Shown here piece by piece: positions 22,401-35,732 of a DNA stretch of 64,000 nt (position 1 is its first letter; every line of letters begins with the position of its first letter). The notes under the pieces were generated by a model. It worked only from the letters and a program-made list of their open reading frames with translations. It was not told the origin of the DNA and ran no database searches. The DNA is from Heterobasidion occidentale (taxonomy: Eukaryota; Basidiomycota; Agaricomycetes; Russulales; Bondarzewiaceae), in contig JBCAQO010000003.1 in the NCBI GenBank assembly GCA_039111635.1, positions 3,926,690 through 3,990,689 on the forward strand. Direction: 5' to 3'. The position numbers were made by a program, and so were the translations under genes.

Positions 22401-24106
22401 CTCGGCGTCTCCTCCCCGTCTTCGTTCGCACCCCCCGCCAGGCCCTCGTTCGCCCTCGCCCTGCCTGCCGCTTTAGGTCGAGCGCGTATGCGCGCGAGTC
22501 GGTGCACACCGGATGCGGCGGAGCTCCGCCTGCCCGCGCTTGTACCGTCGACGCGTTCGCCTCGGCGGCGCAACGGGCTGTAGCGAGTAACGTCATTCGC
22601 CGCTGCGCCCGCCCCGCTCTGGGCACCTGCGCTCACAGCGGCAGCGGCTCCGCGGGCCCCGCCCCGCCTCATGTGATACCCCGATGACGCCATCCCGCTG
22701 TCACGCCTGCGCCGCGTCACGCCCCGGCCCGCCGCGCCTAGCCCACGGTTCGCTGGCCTGCGTCACTCCGCCGCGTTACACGGCGCCGTGGGCGGCGCGG
22801 GTGGAAGCGGAAGCGGGGCTGCTGGCGCAATGTTCTGCACGCGCTGGCAACGAGGCGCGCGGGCTGCGCTTCGCGGCTTCTTCGGGCGCTCGCGCTGGCG
22901 TGGGCCCTGCCACCTCCAGGGGCCGCGAGCGCGCGGCGCTGCGCGTGCGCGTGCGCGCCCGTGTCCAGATGCGGATGGCGCAGGCACGGAGCCAGCTGCT
23001 TCCCGTGCTCCCCGTGCGCGGCCTTCGCGAAGCCCTCTCCTGCGGGGCTTGCGCGTCGCGGTTCATCCTCACCGCGCGGCGCGGCGCTCCCGCGAGAAGA
23101 GACGACTGGCGTGTGCACGGGCAGCGCATCGGGACTCGGGACGGGCGTGCCCCCGGCGCAAGGGGGTAGCACTCGCTCCCCGTGCGAATTCGGCGCGTCG
23201 GGCTGCTGCTGCCCGCGTGCCGCGCGTCGAGGGGCGTGTGAAGCGCGAAGTTTTTCACTCTTCTCTGGTGGCGCAGGAAGGGGCAGCGCGCGCGCAGGTG
23301 TCGCTTTATCCGACAGCCGTCCACCCCGGTCGTCACGTCATGCACTTACAGGACGCGTGGACGAGCGTCGAGACGGCGCTCGCCGCAAGCCTGTAATCTT
23401 CTGGTGTGGGACTCGCGCCGTGACAAGCGCGTTCGGGGAGCCCGAGCGCCTGGGCCTGTCGCCGGCGTGCTCGTTCGCGTCTCCCACTCACTACCACCGA
23501 GGAACGCGACGCGATCGGCAGCGAGAACGAGCGTTCGCGCCCGCGGTCCTTCCCGTCGTTCGCAGCCTGCTTCTCAATGTCGCCGTCCCCCATGTACGTC
23601 TGGGGCGCAGAATGGAAGCCGCAGAGCCAGTGCCTGGCGTCACGGTCGTGCAAGCTACGCTCTGACCGTTTTCCGAATCGGGTCTGTGCTCCGCGTGCTG
23701 CCGACCCTAATGGCAACGCGCAGGAGGCGTGGGGACGTGCATAGATCTTGCTTTCAGCCTCCGTTCTCAGACTTGACCTGGGCTGGCAGTTCTGCGCCGC
23801 GTCGTTTATATTGACCTTGGTGCGTAGAGGCCGGTGTATAATTTTCCACAGTTAGAAACCGAGAGCTCTGCACGTAGTCCAATACGCATGAGATGTCGAG
23901 ACCCCTCGCCAAATTGCGCTCCCTTCGACGAGGACCTCGTCGAGGGGGTCAAAGAAGGTCGCTTTCAGTGCAACTTGTAGGCGCGCCGGGAGCTTTTTGC
24001 TTCATGTCGGCTCTCATTGACTAAGATATATACGGTAGCGTCCTCGAGATACATGACTACATGCGATACAGCCGTGATTGTTATCACAATAGCACAAGAA
24101 AAACAG
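19498..24106. other. 4.6 kb GC-rich non-coding region
   Basis: Between the 5' end of the zinc-finger gene and the 3' end of the downstream MFS gene. Both strands are full of open frames of 70-290 codons rich in Arg, Ala, Pro and Ser that overlap each other antisense. This is what 65-70 percent GC produces, and none shows a domain, conserved motif or sensible splice chain. It probably includes a long promoter and 5' leader for the regulator. Around 23.8-24.1 kb the composition drops towards the MFS 3' untranslated region. I see no tRNA or rRNA. Confidence 0.55.
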
Positions 24107-25569
24107 TCACCCTGTTTTAGCCTTCAACTCTCTCCACAATGTGAGAAACAGTACCCCTCCGATGCCGACCAAGGCTATCTCCAGACCCACATAATTCAGC
24201 ATCCCCACCTTGACTCCCGCTCCACCCCACACGGCACCCGACACGCGTCCCGCGAAGTTGCTGTATTGAATCGCCAAACTCAGCCGCCCGTTCCATTCCG
24301 GCGGACACTGCTTCGACAGCAGGCTCATGGTCACGGTGCTCGCTATATTGAAGCCGAGTGCCACGAGGAACCAGCAGACGAACAGCGAGCCAAACGTGAC
24401 CGCGTCCGCCTTCAGGATTGCGACCGTGATGAGCAGGCCAAGGAGGCCCGAGAGCACCCCGAAGAGGAGTATGTACCTATCTTGGATGCGACGCGCGAGA
24501 TAGAGGTTGACGAACAGAAGAGGGAATGTGCAAATGCCCCCCAGAGCGATAAAGTTGCCAGCGGCAAAAGGGGAGTAGCCGAACACCTGAGCGGTAAAGA
24601 TGGGCAAATTGGACTCCCAGCCGCCAAGGATGAAAAAGCAGGTCATGGCGAACCAGCACATGGTCACGATCACCCCGTATTGACGGCGATTAGGATTGTG
24701 CGGGGCGGCTGTCAAGGTCGGCGAAGGACTGGTGGACCGTTGAGGAGTAACATCGTGTGCGGATTCTACGACGGAGAGCGGGATGGTGCGGGGAGAAGAG
24801 ACAGGGCTGTGTTGGATCGCGTTCTCAGGTCGTGGGGGTTCCCTCGGGACGTCCTCGAAGAATTGTACACACAGAAACCAAAATAGAGCCCACGCAGCGG
24901 CCATGACCCACCCCGGACTCGAGTACCCATTAAAGATAGAGTTTCCGAACCCGACCTGGTACAACAATCCCCCGATGAACGGACCGACGCTGAACCCGAT
25001 TCCCTGGCCGACAACAAGCCATCCCGCGAGAGTCGTGCGCCGGCGGATACCGACTATTCGGGCGTCGGAGCAGAAACGCTTGGAGTACATGAAGTTTGTA
25101 AAGCCAAAGCCGATGATACATCGCCCGATGAGGATGAGGTAGAGGAAGTTGGCACGGTAGGCTAGGCCATACAGAATGTGACCTATGATAGCCATCGCAC
25201 ATGCGAAATAAATTGGGATGGTGTATGCCCCTAGATATAGGCCTGAATACGAGAACATCTTGGCAGTCTGTGCAGTGAGACGTACCTCGGTCGATTGCCA
25301 TCAAAGGCAGGAGTGCTATTCCTGCGAACACGACTGGGATTCCGATCACAAGCCCTGAAAACGTCACTGTGCCTCCCAAGTACTCGGCATACTTGCTGGC
25401 CGATGAAACGACGATAAACATCGACACCTGCAAATTCATAATGAGCTGCGAATGGGCTCAAAAGGGAAGGGCTTATGCCGACCTGCGATAGAGCATTCAG
25501 TGCTATGATGGATATGAGAGATGAGCGCTTTGGAAGTTTCAACTCTGGGTCGACGGAGTCTGTCGCCAT
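24107..25569 (-). CDS. MFS transporter, MFSD8/SPX-like 12-TM carrier
   Basis: Membrane carrier of the major facilitator superfamily, resembling lysosomal/vacuolar MFSD8-type proteins; the substrate is unknown. Three exons (25569-25483, 25445-25286, 25242-24107) give 460 residues with clean phases. Exon 1 is the cytosolic N-terminus plus the start of TM1 (SSLISIIALNALSQ). Exon 2 holds LIMNLQVSMFIVVSSASKY and TM2-3. Exon 3 has GRCIIGFGFTNFMYSKRF, then VGIRRRTTLAGWLVVGQG (the TM4-5 region conserved in this subgroup), GPFIGGLLYQVGFG and a polar central loop of about 70 residues with VPREPPRPEN and QRSTSPSPT. The C-terminal half has QYGVIVTMCWFAMTCFFILG and QCPPEWNGRLSLAIQYSNFAGR. The frame is intact. 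MFS is certain; the MFSD8-like label is a resemblance only. Confidence 0.88.
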
Positions 25570-26494
25570 GTCTCTGCCATGTATCGTCCGGGGCGCTTGA
25601 ATTGCGACGCTCCGTCTCCCGAAAGGCGAGCGTATGGGGCGGTGGGAGAAATTGAGCACCGACGAGGGGGTTCTTATACCCGGCATATTCTAAGAGAATG
25701 ATCACAAGTTACGACCGCAGTGAAGGGCAAGAAGCATGAGGAGGACGCACTGGAGAATATCACCCAAGCGCTTGTGGTCGTCGATGTCTAGCCGAGACTC
25801 GGAATCTAATCGGATGCGGCGCAAGGAGACTGAGAGTGTTCAGGAGCACACTATCTTCGTCCGATGCTCAATGGCGGAATCGATGCGCAATGGTGGAACC
25901 GGCTATCTCAAGGCTGTTTATAGTAGGGAGAATGCATGCTCCAAGATCCTCGCGCGGCGGGGAATCAGGTGAGGCGTTGCATCATATTTGCGCGAATAAG
26001 CGCTATCCCCTGCGGTATTGAGCTGACCCGCACAAGGCGGACAGCGCTGAAAAGTGTGCAATCGATGTGGAGAGCACCAAGGAAAGATGGGCAAGACGTG
26101 GGAATTTTGAGAATGAGTTTATTTTGGCACCAGACGCGTTGGGCTAGGTCTTAGCCGCCAGCATCGTCAACATTCAACGGGCTTTCCATATGGATGCACC
26201 GTTCCGAGTGTCAACTAGACTCTAGGAACGGTCTGTTTGTGCGGCCGCCGACGGTTACCGGTTATGCAGTTTCTAACCTTGCGACGCCTAACCAGCTCAA
26301 TGTTGTGGTGATCCCCCACGCACTCAAGCTCTCAAGGCTGCACATGCACCGTATGGAACCAGTTACAATTTCTCGTGTAGCCTCATCGCTACTTATGTAC
26401 TCCTGCCTTCGACGTGGATACAGATTCAGGTGTCCGCCGGCATAATAACCCAAAAAAATCGCTCAACAATCGACTCACGCGAACAGAAAGCCAC
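25570..26494. other. intergenic between MFS start and OPT stop
   Basis: About 0.9 kb. It should hold the MFS promoter and the OPT 3' untranslated region. Only short open frames occur, none with a recognisable feature. Confidence 0.5.
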
Positions 26495-29400
26495 TCATGT
26501 GAGCCGCAAGCAATAGTCTGGGTTACCCTTGGGATTCTGGGAATGAGGGCAGTCGGTCAACGCAAGAACTTGATATGAAAAATTTGGCACTGACAAGGGC
26601 CCAGTTGGGAAAATCGACAGCCTTGCCAGAAGCCCCTCCGACAGCGAACGACCAGACGAAAACCATCACCTGATTGAAGAGTTCATGTCATGCACTCAAT
26701 ATTGTTCGCAGACAGGAGCTCACCTGAGTACCGCCATCCAACGCTGCGCTGAGAAGAAAGTTATACTTGCGGAACCATCTCGGGCGGTATCTGTGCGAAG
26801 GACATAGATCAGCCTCAGCTTTAAGTAAGTCACTTCTCTACTTACTTGCGAAGGTACCATTGGGAGAAGATGGCGACAAGGAAGGACGTGAAGACACTGG
26901 AATTGATACCAACGGACAGGAATCCCAGTTCGGCCACCAATATTGGCGTGAAAATCCTTGAAAAGGAACATCCGAAAATGAGCCACATTGAGGCCAGATA
27001 TCATGGAGATTGCATTGTGCTCACTTGTTCCACCCAAATTTGGGGTACTTCTTGTGAAGTAAATAGGTTGGGATAGGGAAACCCAGACCGGCGATGATCA
27101 TCCACGGAACGAACTACCACCACAAAGTCGTCAGCGGCGCAATTTGTGGGGAAATGTTAGGCGTAGGACATACTCCGTAGCGTGAACCTGGAGTGTAAAG
27201 GGGCTTCCCGAGCGCACCCCAGGCAATAGCATCGCTGTTGTATGATTGAACCTACGCGAACTATTGAATAATTTTAGAGCGCGAAGAAGAGATATCGCCC
27301 TACCTGCTGCCCAGACCAAACGTTGGTTCCTTGAACGTCCAACAAGATCTCCCGATTAGACGCCAGAACACTCTTCATAATGGCGTAGTTGAGCAAGCCT
27401 CCCTGAAATACAAGCTTAACTTGATGCTGCATCGAAGCATGAGTGAGACAGACGAACAATTATACCTCCCATTGTTTGGAATGCGAAAGTGGCTCGAGGA
27501 GGAAGTTTCGTGTATTGACCCTGTCACGCAATGAGAAGGCAAAAATTTGGGCAATTGAGAAAAGCGAACCATTTTGAGATCCCGAAGTAGGTTCAGGGTC
27601 AATGTGTACGTTTGGTAACCATACAACGTGAAGTACATGTTTGCTACAGGCTTTCCTGGGATAATAGCACCTCCCACCATCTATAACGCATGAAATATCG
27701 TGAGAGGGATGAACGGAGATGTGGCTTATATTAGGGATGTGTTTCACTTACCTGGACTAAGTTTTCGATCGACGGCTGATAACCAACAGTGCAGTACAAT
27801 GTGCCAATGATCGGCAAAAAGACCGCAGTGATGATGAGAGCAACAATCAAAGCCCACCAAGGCATGCCCGACTTGGCACCGTAAGATGTCCCCAGCGCTA
27901 TGGCAAAGCAAATGATAAAGATGCCACCATACCAGTACCAAGGGACTTAAGGATTGAAAATGTTGTTTGTCATTTGGCTGCTAGCAAAACATTAATTGAA
28001 GGACCGCACCCTCCTTGTAGACCTTGGAGATCAAGGTTTCAGTGTACAGACGAGTTTGTGGGCGTACGGCTCGACATACCTTCATTTTCTTGTAATGGGC
28101 ATCATTACATTCGTGGGTCTGAGAAGCAAGTAAGCCTGATTATCGAAAGTCGATACGAAAATGCAAGGTCTCCACATACCGAAGCATTCTTGACTATCTC
28201 CCACACATCCTTGGCGTGCCAGAGAGCAAAGTGCGTCACAGCGGCTAAAAGGACACACAGTAAAATGATGTTTGAGAAGTCGTTTTTATCGATTTTGATG
28301 AAAGAACTGACCCCCGATATACATTGTCCGACTGACTTTGTAGAGCAACTGCGATGCTGCGTACCAAGGAAGGCCCTGGTATTCAGCGGTCAGCACTAAC
28401 TCGGTAGAGTGAACGAACGAACGAACGACGAACCTCGATTTCGAGCTTTGTGCTATTGAGCGTGAAGTCGTCGTTCAAAATCCTCAATTGATCATACCTA
28501 AGATGTCACACAGACATGTCAGACATTCAAAGATTGCATTAAGACAGAGAAGCTCACTCGGTTCCGTTCTAGAAACATGCAATATTAGTAAACCACACGG
28601 CATGATCTCGAGTAGATATATCACATACCTCATAGTACAGCAGCTGGGTCAAGAATGGGAAATTCTGGGCGTTCCAGATGTTGTTCGCATAGCAGGCACA
28701 GAACGCAATCCTAGAAACACTGTCAACAATTTGCGTGATAGGTAGTGAATGAGGGCGAACACACATGCAAACCGCGCATCCAGCATACAGCGACATCTGA
28801 GTTGAGAGGGGGGTGAACAAAGATCCAATGGCGCCACCTCCACTTCCGACATAGTTCCAGTCGAATGAGAGAGCAAACGTTCCGAGCCCTTCGTTACCCG
28901 CAGCACCACCTAAAAGCCCAATTGACTGAGAAAGCAGGAACAAAACAAGTCGGTAGGAATTTCGCACGCACCGAATATCCTCGTGAACCAAGCGCTATGC
29001 CGATTTGCGAGGCAGAAGATACTAACCCCCGTCAGAGTCGGCGCAATGTACTCAGGGAACCACTCCCAGACGAAGATCGCCACAAAAACGGTCCAGAAAA
29101 ATTGGACGCGTTTCTTCTGGAGGAACAAACCCTGCCCACGATGCATAGCGTCGAAGAGCTGGACAGGTGGGATGATGTGCGGATAGACGGCCCAAGTGGG
29201 GTACACAAGGTATTGGCGCGCCAGCCCTGCAAGCCCATAACCGATGAGCTGGGACCCAATAAGAGTGAAGATGCCAACTGTAAACGATACAGTGAGTTGA
29301 GAAGAGTGGAAAAGAGGTTTAGAGAAGATCGTATACTGGCCTGCAGCATTAGGTCTGACGTTATAATACAGATCTTGCGCTGCAAAGATTGAAATCGCCA

Positions 29401-30180
29401 GTGCAGAGTCGGAGGCCGTTGCGGCCATGATCTGGTATGATAAGTATTGCGAATTGAAAAAGTCATGTACGGATACGTACCGTGATTGCAACATGCTCCT
29501 TCAGGTTGAACGGCCCATGGTTCATAAAGCGCCAGAAAGTGTTATCTCTTGTCTTGATCTTGGCGGTGACTCCAGGGCCTGGTATGGCTTGATCCAGAAT
29601 TTTGCCAAGTATGAAGGCGATAATCTGAAGGAAAAGACTGCTGACGGTTACCTAGGAAGGTGCGACGATACATAATGAAAGTATGGTTAGCTAGCACTGG
29701 CTAGAACTATCCAAGCGAGCCTTACAGTCTGAGGACGGAAATACTGCAGTAGTTGGAGAAGCTGTCAGTGGAGACCATATCCAGAAGGAACGGATAACGC
29801 ACAAAAAGCTGTCCAAGGACTGCACCGAAGCATGCTAGACCGGTGCCAAGAAACATCGACCTGAACGTAAACACAGGGAGAGTCGGATCGTCTTCAAGTG
29901 AGATGAGACGTAGTGCATAGTCCTCCTCCGTTTCTGCACACATCATTAGGACAGGACCCAAGAAAGTTAGACACAACGCACCGATAGGTCTCTCTTTCCC
30001 AGTCTCATCGAGATCAATTGTCCGAACATCTTCGAACACTTCATCTACGTCCGCTGGGCCGTGAACGCTCTGCTCCTTGGTGTCATTATATCCCAATTTC
30101 TGCTCTTCAACAGATCCTGTCGGACTGAGAGGAGGCTTCTCCTTGAAGGGGCTTGTCGGAGTGTCAATGGCAGAAGACAT
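26495..30180 (-). CDS. OPT family oligopeptide/siderophore transporter
   Basis: Multi-pass proton symporter of the oligopeptide transporter family (peptide-transport clade), probably plasma-membrane, importing small peptides, glutathione or metal chelates. ATG at 30180 (MSSAIDTPTSPFKEK). The acidic N-terminus leads to DDPTLPVFTFRSMFLGTG, FGAVLGQLFYFRPQT and SSLFLQIIAFILGKIL. The family NPG-type motif appears as NHGPFNLKEH (normally NPGPFN). Then come ASDSALAISIFAAQDLYYN, GNEGLGTFALSFDWNYV, GMPWWALIVALIITAVFLPI, QMVGGAIIPGKPVANMYF, LLDVQGTNVWSGQQ, VPWMIIAGLGFPIPTYLL and VMVFVWSFAVGGASGKAVDF, ending PKGNPDYC and a short tail. I followed more than 20 short introns and every phase closes, with no frame break. 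The Pro-to-His change in NPG is odd and could affect transport. The length is roughly 740 residues, normal for fungal OPTs. Confidence 0.93.
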
Positions 30181-31310
30181 ACTCTCGTGTGTCCAGTCTA
30201 TCCCAGCTCTCCAGACAGGAGGGGAAGGACCAAGGGATGAGAAGGGGCAGAAGCCGACTCTTAGGGAGCATGACGGCGGGATGGGGCTTTATGGATAGCA
30301 TCACGGCGCGTACATACAGCGTTGAGGTACCGACGTGGGGCCTCCGGCGCGAGTTTGGTAAACGGGTCCATGTGCTTCGATGTTCGCGAGCAAGTCGATA
30401 AGGAGATAGGAAGGATATATGGGCCTACTGCGGCGAGCCGACATCTGCCGACATCCCCGCGATGCAGGGACAAAATTGAATCAGAACAGGGGCGCTCACC
30501 GTCAGCGATTGCGCGAATGGCTAACCTGTTGCACCTTACTGTAAACAGCAAACTTGCCAAGGACATGATCTCTATACGTGTGCAACTGGGCAGTCCGACT
30601 GCAGTCCGTGGCTATTCGTAGACGAGGAGTGACACAGTCAGCTTCGAAAGTCGCCGGTCACGGGTCGGTTAGAGATGATCTAAACGGAACCAGGGATGGT
30701 GTTATTCGAACGAGCGGTCTGGAAGAAATTCGGATGGCGGGCCACATCGTAAGTACCTCAGGGTTTCAAGCTGACAGGAGTATAAGAGCCTAATGGCTTG
30801 TGATGTAGGTCCCTGCTTTTTGATGCAAACCTTCGCCTACTGACAATCTTGCGCTATCAAAGCGCTCAGCACGCGTGGGTACTGTAGAATTTAGTCAGGT
30901 ACGTATGCATCTGGATTCCAGGAGGTGTCGCTAAGAAACAACGTTGGAAGTCTCCTTTCCTAGAAGCAGTGTACGAAGCATCCCAAAAGTACGTCAGCAG
31001 CGCGGACGCAGCAGACTCGTAATGCATGTCGGGACGAAACAGATCAGAATTGACATGGTGTGCGCTCCATTATACGCCCGAGAAGATCCGCAGATCAGTG
31101 AAGGCATAGAGGGAGGCCAGGTCGCAGCTTGTGAGCGTTCTCAGTGGAAGTAGTCGCCAGTCGCAAAGTTTTCGAGTCGTGGTACGATCGATCGAGAGCC
31201 GCTACTGACGCGCCGGCGGCATGAGCACGGACATGAGCATGGTGTTCAGTACGATGATCAATATCGAACGCGAGCTTTTTCGTCTCGCACTACGATGTAT
31301 TGCTCCAGTA
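30181..31310. other. intergenic between OPT promoter and beta-mannosidase 3' end
   Basis: About 1.1 kb with balanced composition. The OPT promoter must lie here. Plus-strand open frames of 70-100 codons (for example at 30322) are not linked to any motif or splice pattern. Nothing else is recognised. Confidence 0.5.
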
Positions 31311-34300
31311 TTACACAGAGATCGCTCTTTCATTTCCTAACCATGCTGCTACGACACCTCTTCCGCTGAGCCCCTTTGCAACAATGGTCTGGTCATCCCC
31401 AGGTACAATATCTAGTGCGTTATCGCTCCATTTGACATCTCCCCCCGCGTCTCCAGCGACACTTAGCACCACCCCTTTCACCGGCTTTTTGGCGCTCACC
31501 CGGATCTGTTCACCGGATACTTCAACTTTGAGGCCCGTGTTCCCAAGGTGGTTCAGATGTTTGAAGGGCTGTGGCCAATCAGCATATCGCGCCACGATGA
31601 TTCCGGCGTCATCCACCAGCTTGGCGGAGGCTACGACCGATGCGCCAGACGCTGGATCGGCAGCTGGAGTTGGGACGCGAACGACTAAGAGCTCCGTGCT
31701 TTGGTTTGGGAAAAGAGTGACAGTGCTTGAACGTGTTTCCATCCAGGAGGACGCAAGGTCGTGGAATGATAATATGAGTCGCAATTTCTGCGAGATCAAG
31801 GTAGAGTTGGTGCTCCATATTGAGATATTTGCCTCTTTCGTTTGGAAAGCGCCAAACTCGTAGCACTGTTAAATCCATCAGAAATATCTCCAGTAAAAGT
31901 AGAAGGAAAAGGTTACCTGTTTTGGGCGGTCTGTCTCCCTATTCTTGGTGACCTGTGCATTTGATAGGATCAGAATGTGAGACAGATGAGGCCCTGGTTG
32001 ACATACTGAGCGCAGGATCCCAACGCTTATAGGTCTCAGCTCTCGTGCAATGGTATAGTATACTGGTTTTGGTCGCAGCTAATATGCAAGTCGAGGTTCA
32101 ATTGACATACCAGGGAGGGCAGTGACGATACTCACGAAATAATCGACAATGGCCCACGAGGTAACAGGCCAGCAATCGTTGAGTTGCCAAACAATGACTC
32201 CTGCAGTCTAAAATAATGAAATATTGGAATACTCCCGTGAAATTGGAATTGGGAGGTCTGGAGGACGTACGTATTCCTTTCCCTTCCCCCGCCACTCTCT
32301 CTTCCAAACACGATAAGCATAACTAACAGCCTCTGACTGCATAAGCTGTGTATTATAGACGTGCCTGAGAACATCGATGCCTTTAGCGAAGGAATCCGAG
32401 ACGTCTGGACATTAGTAACCACGCACGTTTCGAGGTCGCTTGTCAAGCGGAAGCTCTCGTTCATAGGAATAGCAAACCGCCGTTCGTGCTGACCTGCACG
32501 ACAATGCTGTCCCATGATAGGCGCTTGAGCATATCGTTCCTTTGGATCATCACGCATAGATCCCATCCAGTAGTCGATAGTCGATAATGAAGGCATACTG
32601 GGCATCCCGAACTCGCTGCGGGTCACGAGAGATAGACGAACCAGATCAATGACAGGTATGCGAAGAACGGCAGAGTAAAAACTGAATCTCACCTGACAAA
32701 ACGACCGCCCATCTCGTCATATTTCTGCCATGGCAACTCTTTTCCGCCCCACACATCCCATTGATGTACATCACCTATGGTAGGATCAGAGGTATCCCAT
32801 CCCTTTCCGCCGTAGGGCGACCCCCGATGGTATGGCACCTGCGGGAAAGTAAGGCTCTCGACAACGGACGGCAAGACGGTCTCGTAGAGTATACGAGCAG
32901 GAAGATCTGTCTCAACCCCCCATTGCAGAATCTGCTGATAATCTGATTGAAAATAAGCGATTGCAGCGGTTGATTTCAGCTGAAAGGACCCTTACCCTCG
33001 TTGTTGCCGCAGAAGAGAGCTAAGGATGGATGGTGGCGCAATCGCAATACATTATCTTCTGCTTCCTGGCGCACGTTTTCCACAAATTTCTCGTATGCAG
33101 GGTATATGCCACATGCAAACTGGAAGTCTTGCCAGACGAGAATGCCAAGCTCTGAGAAAGATTTCAGCCCAATCAAAGATACCATAGAGATGTCGAAAAC
33201 ACCGCACCGTCACAGATATCATAGAAGATGTCAGGCTCATACACACCGCCGCCCCAGAGTCGAACCATGTTCTGATTGCCGTCTCGTAAAAGAGTGAGCC
33301 AACTCCGATACCGTTCAGCTGTTATTTGCGTGAGGAAATTATCAGCAGGAATCCAGTTGGAGCCTGTATGTAATAATGTCTCCATGTCAAATCGAAAGCG
33401 CAAGCGAAAGAGGCTAAAAACAGACCACCGATGAACATTCGAACGTTGTTGACCTCAAAGAGGAACGTCGATCCTTTACCGTATTGATCAGCGTGCTGGA
33501 GGGACTCCTGTATGAGCCTACGCGCCGGAAGCCGATGTTCTGCGTTTTTGTGTCGAGGACGTCTCCACCCTATCCTCCAGGCGGGTCAATCCGGGTGTCC
33601 GGGTGTATGCAAGGATGCCACGCACGTTGTTTAACAAAATAACTTCGACCTGATACAGTGCTTGCTTTCCATAGCCGACCGGCCACCAAAGCGCCACCTC
33701 CTCTTTTTGAAATGTCCAATGCACGATATCCTCCGCTAGGCTCGTTCCGCTGGGCACCCCGCCGTCAGCATAGGTAAGGCTAGCGTCCTCTGACCGAATC
33801 ACAGCTCCCGACGCCGTGTCCGTGATGGTCACGCGGGCGGTATCGGCTAAGGAGGTGTGTCCTTTCAGCACGAGGTCAAGTGAAAACGAAGGCTCGAGGT
33901 CGGATGAGACTAGAGCTTTAGTGTGAATGGATTGAATACGAGTCGTGTGTGCGATCAAGCGAATGGGTCGGTACGGCCCCACAGTCATGAGTTCAGGGCC
34001 CTACGGAACAGAGCATTCAGGGAACGAAGGCCACTAAACACGTTCGGACCAAGCTCACCCAATCCCACCTGAGAGAGAACAATGACGAACTGATCGCACT
34101 AAGAGGATAAAGTGAGACCTACCGCCAGTCGTATTGTGCCTTTCGAACATAGACGCGGCTTGGATCACCAAGGTTACACGATCCCGCGCGGACGCGTCCA
34201 AATTCCTCCTCGAGTTTCTTGCCGATCAAATATGCGGACTTGAAGTGCAATAACAGAATGTTTTGTTCTCTCAAGGCGCTCTTTTCTATGTCCAACTAGA

Positions 34301-34842
34301 GCATATATCGGCGCTAGTGTACCATGCGTCGCTGAAAACCGAGAAAAACGTACCCTATAGGTACGAAATTGATTATCCGAAGATAGGATGTTTGACCCAT
34401 TCTTATGTAGAGAAATCAATTCGCAAACACTTAAGGTCAGTGATGACACGTTCAGAGCCAATGAAACTCACAAGATACACATCGGCGAACGTATCAAGAC
34501 CCTCAAATACGATCTCAAAATGCTGTGCATGTTCAAAGACTCCTCCAAGGGAGAATGACGTTGTATAAAGCCATTCTGTCATGCCGATCCCTTATAGTTG
34601 AAAAAGTAAGTCGAGTCGAGGAAGATGCGGCGAAGTCACGTACATTGGACCTTGTGTTCGTTGAACTCTACGTATGGGTCGGGTATCATCTTCGACTTCA
34701 GAAGCTCGACGTGGATCTCGGATGGGAACGCGTGTGCATTATGCCATTCGCCACGCGCCGACTCGTCGAGTACGGATGAGATCGAGGGATCGCGTTCCTT
34801 CCACTGCCAACCCTTATCGATGTCAACGATTTTCGCCGTCAT
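31311..34842 (-). CDS. mndB: GH2 beta-mannosidase, cytosolic (MndB-like); one-base frame break
   Basis: Hydrolyses terminal beta-1,4-mannose from manno-oligosaccharides and N-glycan cores. There is no signal peptide (MTAKIVDIDKGWQWKERDP), matching the intracellular MndB type. Landmarks: HAFPSEIHVELLKSKMIPDP, FEGLDTFADVYL, GKKLEEEFGRVRAGSCNLGD, VRKAQYDWRWDWGPELMTVG, EVALWWPVGYGKQALYQVEV, GSNWIPADNFL and NMVRLWGGGVYEPDIFYD. The GH2 acid/base Glu lies in LALFCGNNE (codon near 32998) and the nucleophile Glu in FVSEFGMPSMPS (codon near 32613). VIVWQLNDCWPVTSWAIVDY follows, and the C-terminal beta-sandwich ends at stop 31311. A dozen or more short introns. The frame breaks near 33520, where FRRV should run into RLIQESLQHADQYG; one extra base mends it and conserved text resumes immediately. 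One intron near 34320 has an uncertain acceptor. Its partner for secreted mannanases is not visible nearby. Confidence 0.93.
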
Positions 34843-35732
34843 TGTTTCGCAGTAGCGGCGAGCAAGCTTGCTTCTCTCCGCCCGGGATCCTACTTATATG
34901 CATTCTCAGACTGGTCGACACATGACACGAGAGTGGGAACGTACTCTGGACATGACCAGGTGCCTTTTGCCGATGTTATTCCGGTGGATGCCTGCCCAGT
35001 CATGCACGGCTGGGATCGGCTTTACAGTTTCGATTCGACCAACCCCAACAGGAAAAAAAAGTGAGCATGCACATTTTGTGATCAAGCTGCTCGCATGCCG
35101 TATCGACGGAGGACGATTTCCCAGGTTGCGTCGCGCAGTCTCCCACTGTCCTTCAGCACGATATCCCCCAAAACCCTCTCTTATCGGCCCGCCCGTCATG
35201 ATATCGTCCCTTCAGATCATTCCTCATATTTGTGCCTAGCACAGGACTCTTGGTGGGCTCGAAAAGATCACTCACATGGCATCTGAAGACTAGGCGGAAG
35301 GATACTTGGAGGAGACGCAATCAAAACTGCTCGGTAGATGTCTGGCACCGATCCCTGTAAGTCTTCTAACATCCTGTTCAGGGTTTTAGCAGCGCCTTTC
35401 GGCGGTACGAAGAACAGAACTGGAACAGAGCAGGAAACGATTCGGGAGATCTGCCCGGGGAGGGCTTACGTGATGATGACGATTTTCCCAGAAAGGGAAG
35501 CTTGGGATGAGACTGGAGTCATGCAGTCGGATCTGGCGCACGTCCTCTTGCTGCTTGCTGCTAACCAACACACTCATCGCACGACTCGCTCTATTTCTCT
35601 CTATACTCTCTGCTACTTTGGATATCTATCGTGCCATCTTCGTGAACCCTTTTTCCTCATATTTATTTGCACGGCCCTTCTGACCCCACACTTGGTCTTG
35701 AGCTTTATCTTCGTTCATTATCTCCCCGTTTA
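34843..35732. promoter_or_regulatory. divergent intergenic region between beta-mannosidase and the BCAS3-like gene
   Basis: The two genes point away from each other, so this 0.9 kb carries both promoters. A CT-rich stretch before 35733 (TCTCTATACTCTCTGC) looks like a typical fungal pyrimidine-rich initiator. No clear TATA box is seen on either side, as expected for housekeeping genes. Confidence 0.5.

Noticed and set aside
19934..23814. Many 100-290 codon frames on both strands
   Set aside because: GC-rich spacer; antisense pairs of equal length, no motifs, no consistent introns.
24017..24886. 289-codon plus-strand frame
   Set aside because: Antisense of the MFS carrier exon 3, which carries transmembrane segments and family motifs.
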